Source of the DNA: Desulfitobacterium sp038181555
Lineage (GTDB): Bacteria > Bacillota > Desulfitobacteriia > Desulfitobacteriales > Desulfitobacteriaceae
Length of the DNA: 64,000 nucleotides
Reading direction: 5' to 3'
Assembly (NCBI RefSeq): GCF_038181555.1
Contig: NZ_JBBWUA010000001.1
Span: 423,567-487,566, forward strand
Made by a program: the position numbers and the translations under genes
In this document: positions 63,792 through 64,000 of the stretch, piece after piece
Layout of the letters: each line of letters opens with the position of its first letter
Position numbering within the stretch: the first letter of the stretch is position 1
The notes under the pieces: generated by a model
Database searches by the model: none
What the model was told of the DNA's origin: nothing
What the model saw: the letters and a program-made list of their open reading frames with translations, nothing else

Positions 63792-64000
63792 CCCAAGGAT
63801 TTTGATTTACAGCAGAGAACGACTTCTAAGCGAGTAGCTACCCGTTCTTCGCGAAAAGCACGCAGCGGAGTCGGGTTGGAAACAGGACGTTTCCAACCCG
63901 CTAGAGAGCCAAACAAGTGCGAAAAGCTCGCCCGCTTTTCGGGATGGCGATTTAGACGGGACGAAAGCCGGATGAGGCTTTCGCCCAAGCCGCCTGCCAC
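63792..64000 (-). repeat. Structured repeat copy D (continues beyond window)
   Basis: 63792-63896 matches copy B (1700-1804) with 100 of 105 bases identical. Includes hairpin TTGGAAAC-AGGAC-GTTTCCAA (63876-63896), a second hairpin CGAAAAGC/GCTTTTCG (63920-63941), the core GGCGATTTAGACGGG (63946-63960), and a GACGAAAGCC/GGCTTTCGCC hairpin (63960-63985 region). On the minus strand the order core, hairpin, CACTTGTT matches copy C. The 5' end of this copy lies beyond the window. Confidence 0.8.

Overview
The window is a piece of a low-to-mid GC, endospore-forming, anaerobic Firmicute chromosome. Sporulation genes (SpoIVFA/SpoIVFB-like pair, Spo0B-like phosphotransferase, SpoIIP), a Prp-cleavable ribosomal protein L27, a leucyl T-box, a CIRCE/HrcA heat-shock operon, frequent TTG/GTG starts and a secreted lipoprotein fumarate-reductase-like flavoprotein fit a Peptococcaceae/Desulfitobacteriaceae member (Desulfitobacterium-like). 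The genus is my inference from gene content and order; no search was run.

Layout. 1-9.4 kb: cell shape, division and sporulation (mreC partial, mreD, a PBP2 gene, minCDE, a rodA/ftsW gene, SpoIVFA-like M23 protein, SpoIVFB). 9.7-13.6 kb: a B12-type radical SAM protein, its DUF2344 partner and ribonuclease G. 13.6-30.8 kb: an accessory metabolic block, almost all on the minus strand: an archaeal-type aldolase/3-dehydroquinate synthase II pair, a branched-chain-type (Liv) ABC transporter with TPR-like proteins on both sides, and an operon of two PaaK-like CoA ligases, an amidohydrolase and a sulfonate/NMT1-type ABC transporter. 31-36.4 kb: rplU-prp-rpmA, Spo0B-like, obgE, yhbY, nadD, an RRM protein, yqeK, rsfS. 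36.5-44.4 kb: T-box-controlled leuS, comEA, comEC, holA, rpsT. 44.6-53.3 kb: a small membrane protein, spoIIP, murJ, a CitA/DcuS-type two-component system, a fumarate-reductase-like lipoprotein and a phosphodiester glycosidase. 53.4-63.4 kb: lepA, hemW, then hrcA-grpE-dnaK-dnaJ-prmA-rsmE.

The order closely follows two clusters that are separate in Bacillus subtilis (mreCD-minCD-spoIVFA/FB-rplU-prp-rpmA-spo0B-obg, and yhbY-nadD-yqeK-rsfS-comEA-comEC-holA-rpsT-spoIIP-lepA-hemW-hrcA...rsmE), joined here at obgE/yhbY and interrupted by the metabolic block and by the murJ/two-component/fumarate-reductase segment.

The least explained material is non-coding. A family of structured dispersed repeats occurs four times (about 1.2-1.4, 1.7-1.85, 9.37-9.61 and 63.8-64.0 kb). 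The copies share a core motif near CCCGCCTAAATCGCC and hairpins whose stems vary while the loop is kept. The first two copies are inverted relative to each other and flank a degenerate 12-13-bp tandem array inserted between mreD and the PBP2 gene. Other points to check are the aldolase/DHQ-synthase II pair, a TPR-like module present once and in triplicate around the Liv transporter, and inverted repeats over the translation start regions of spoIIP and murJ.
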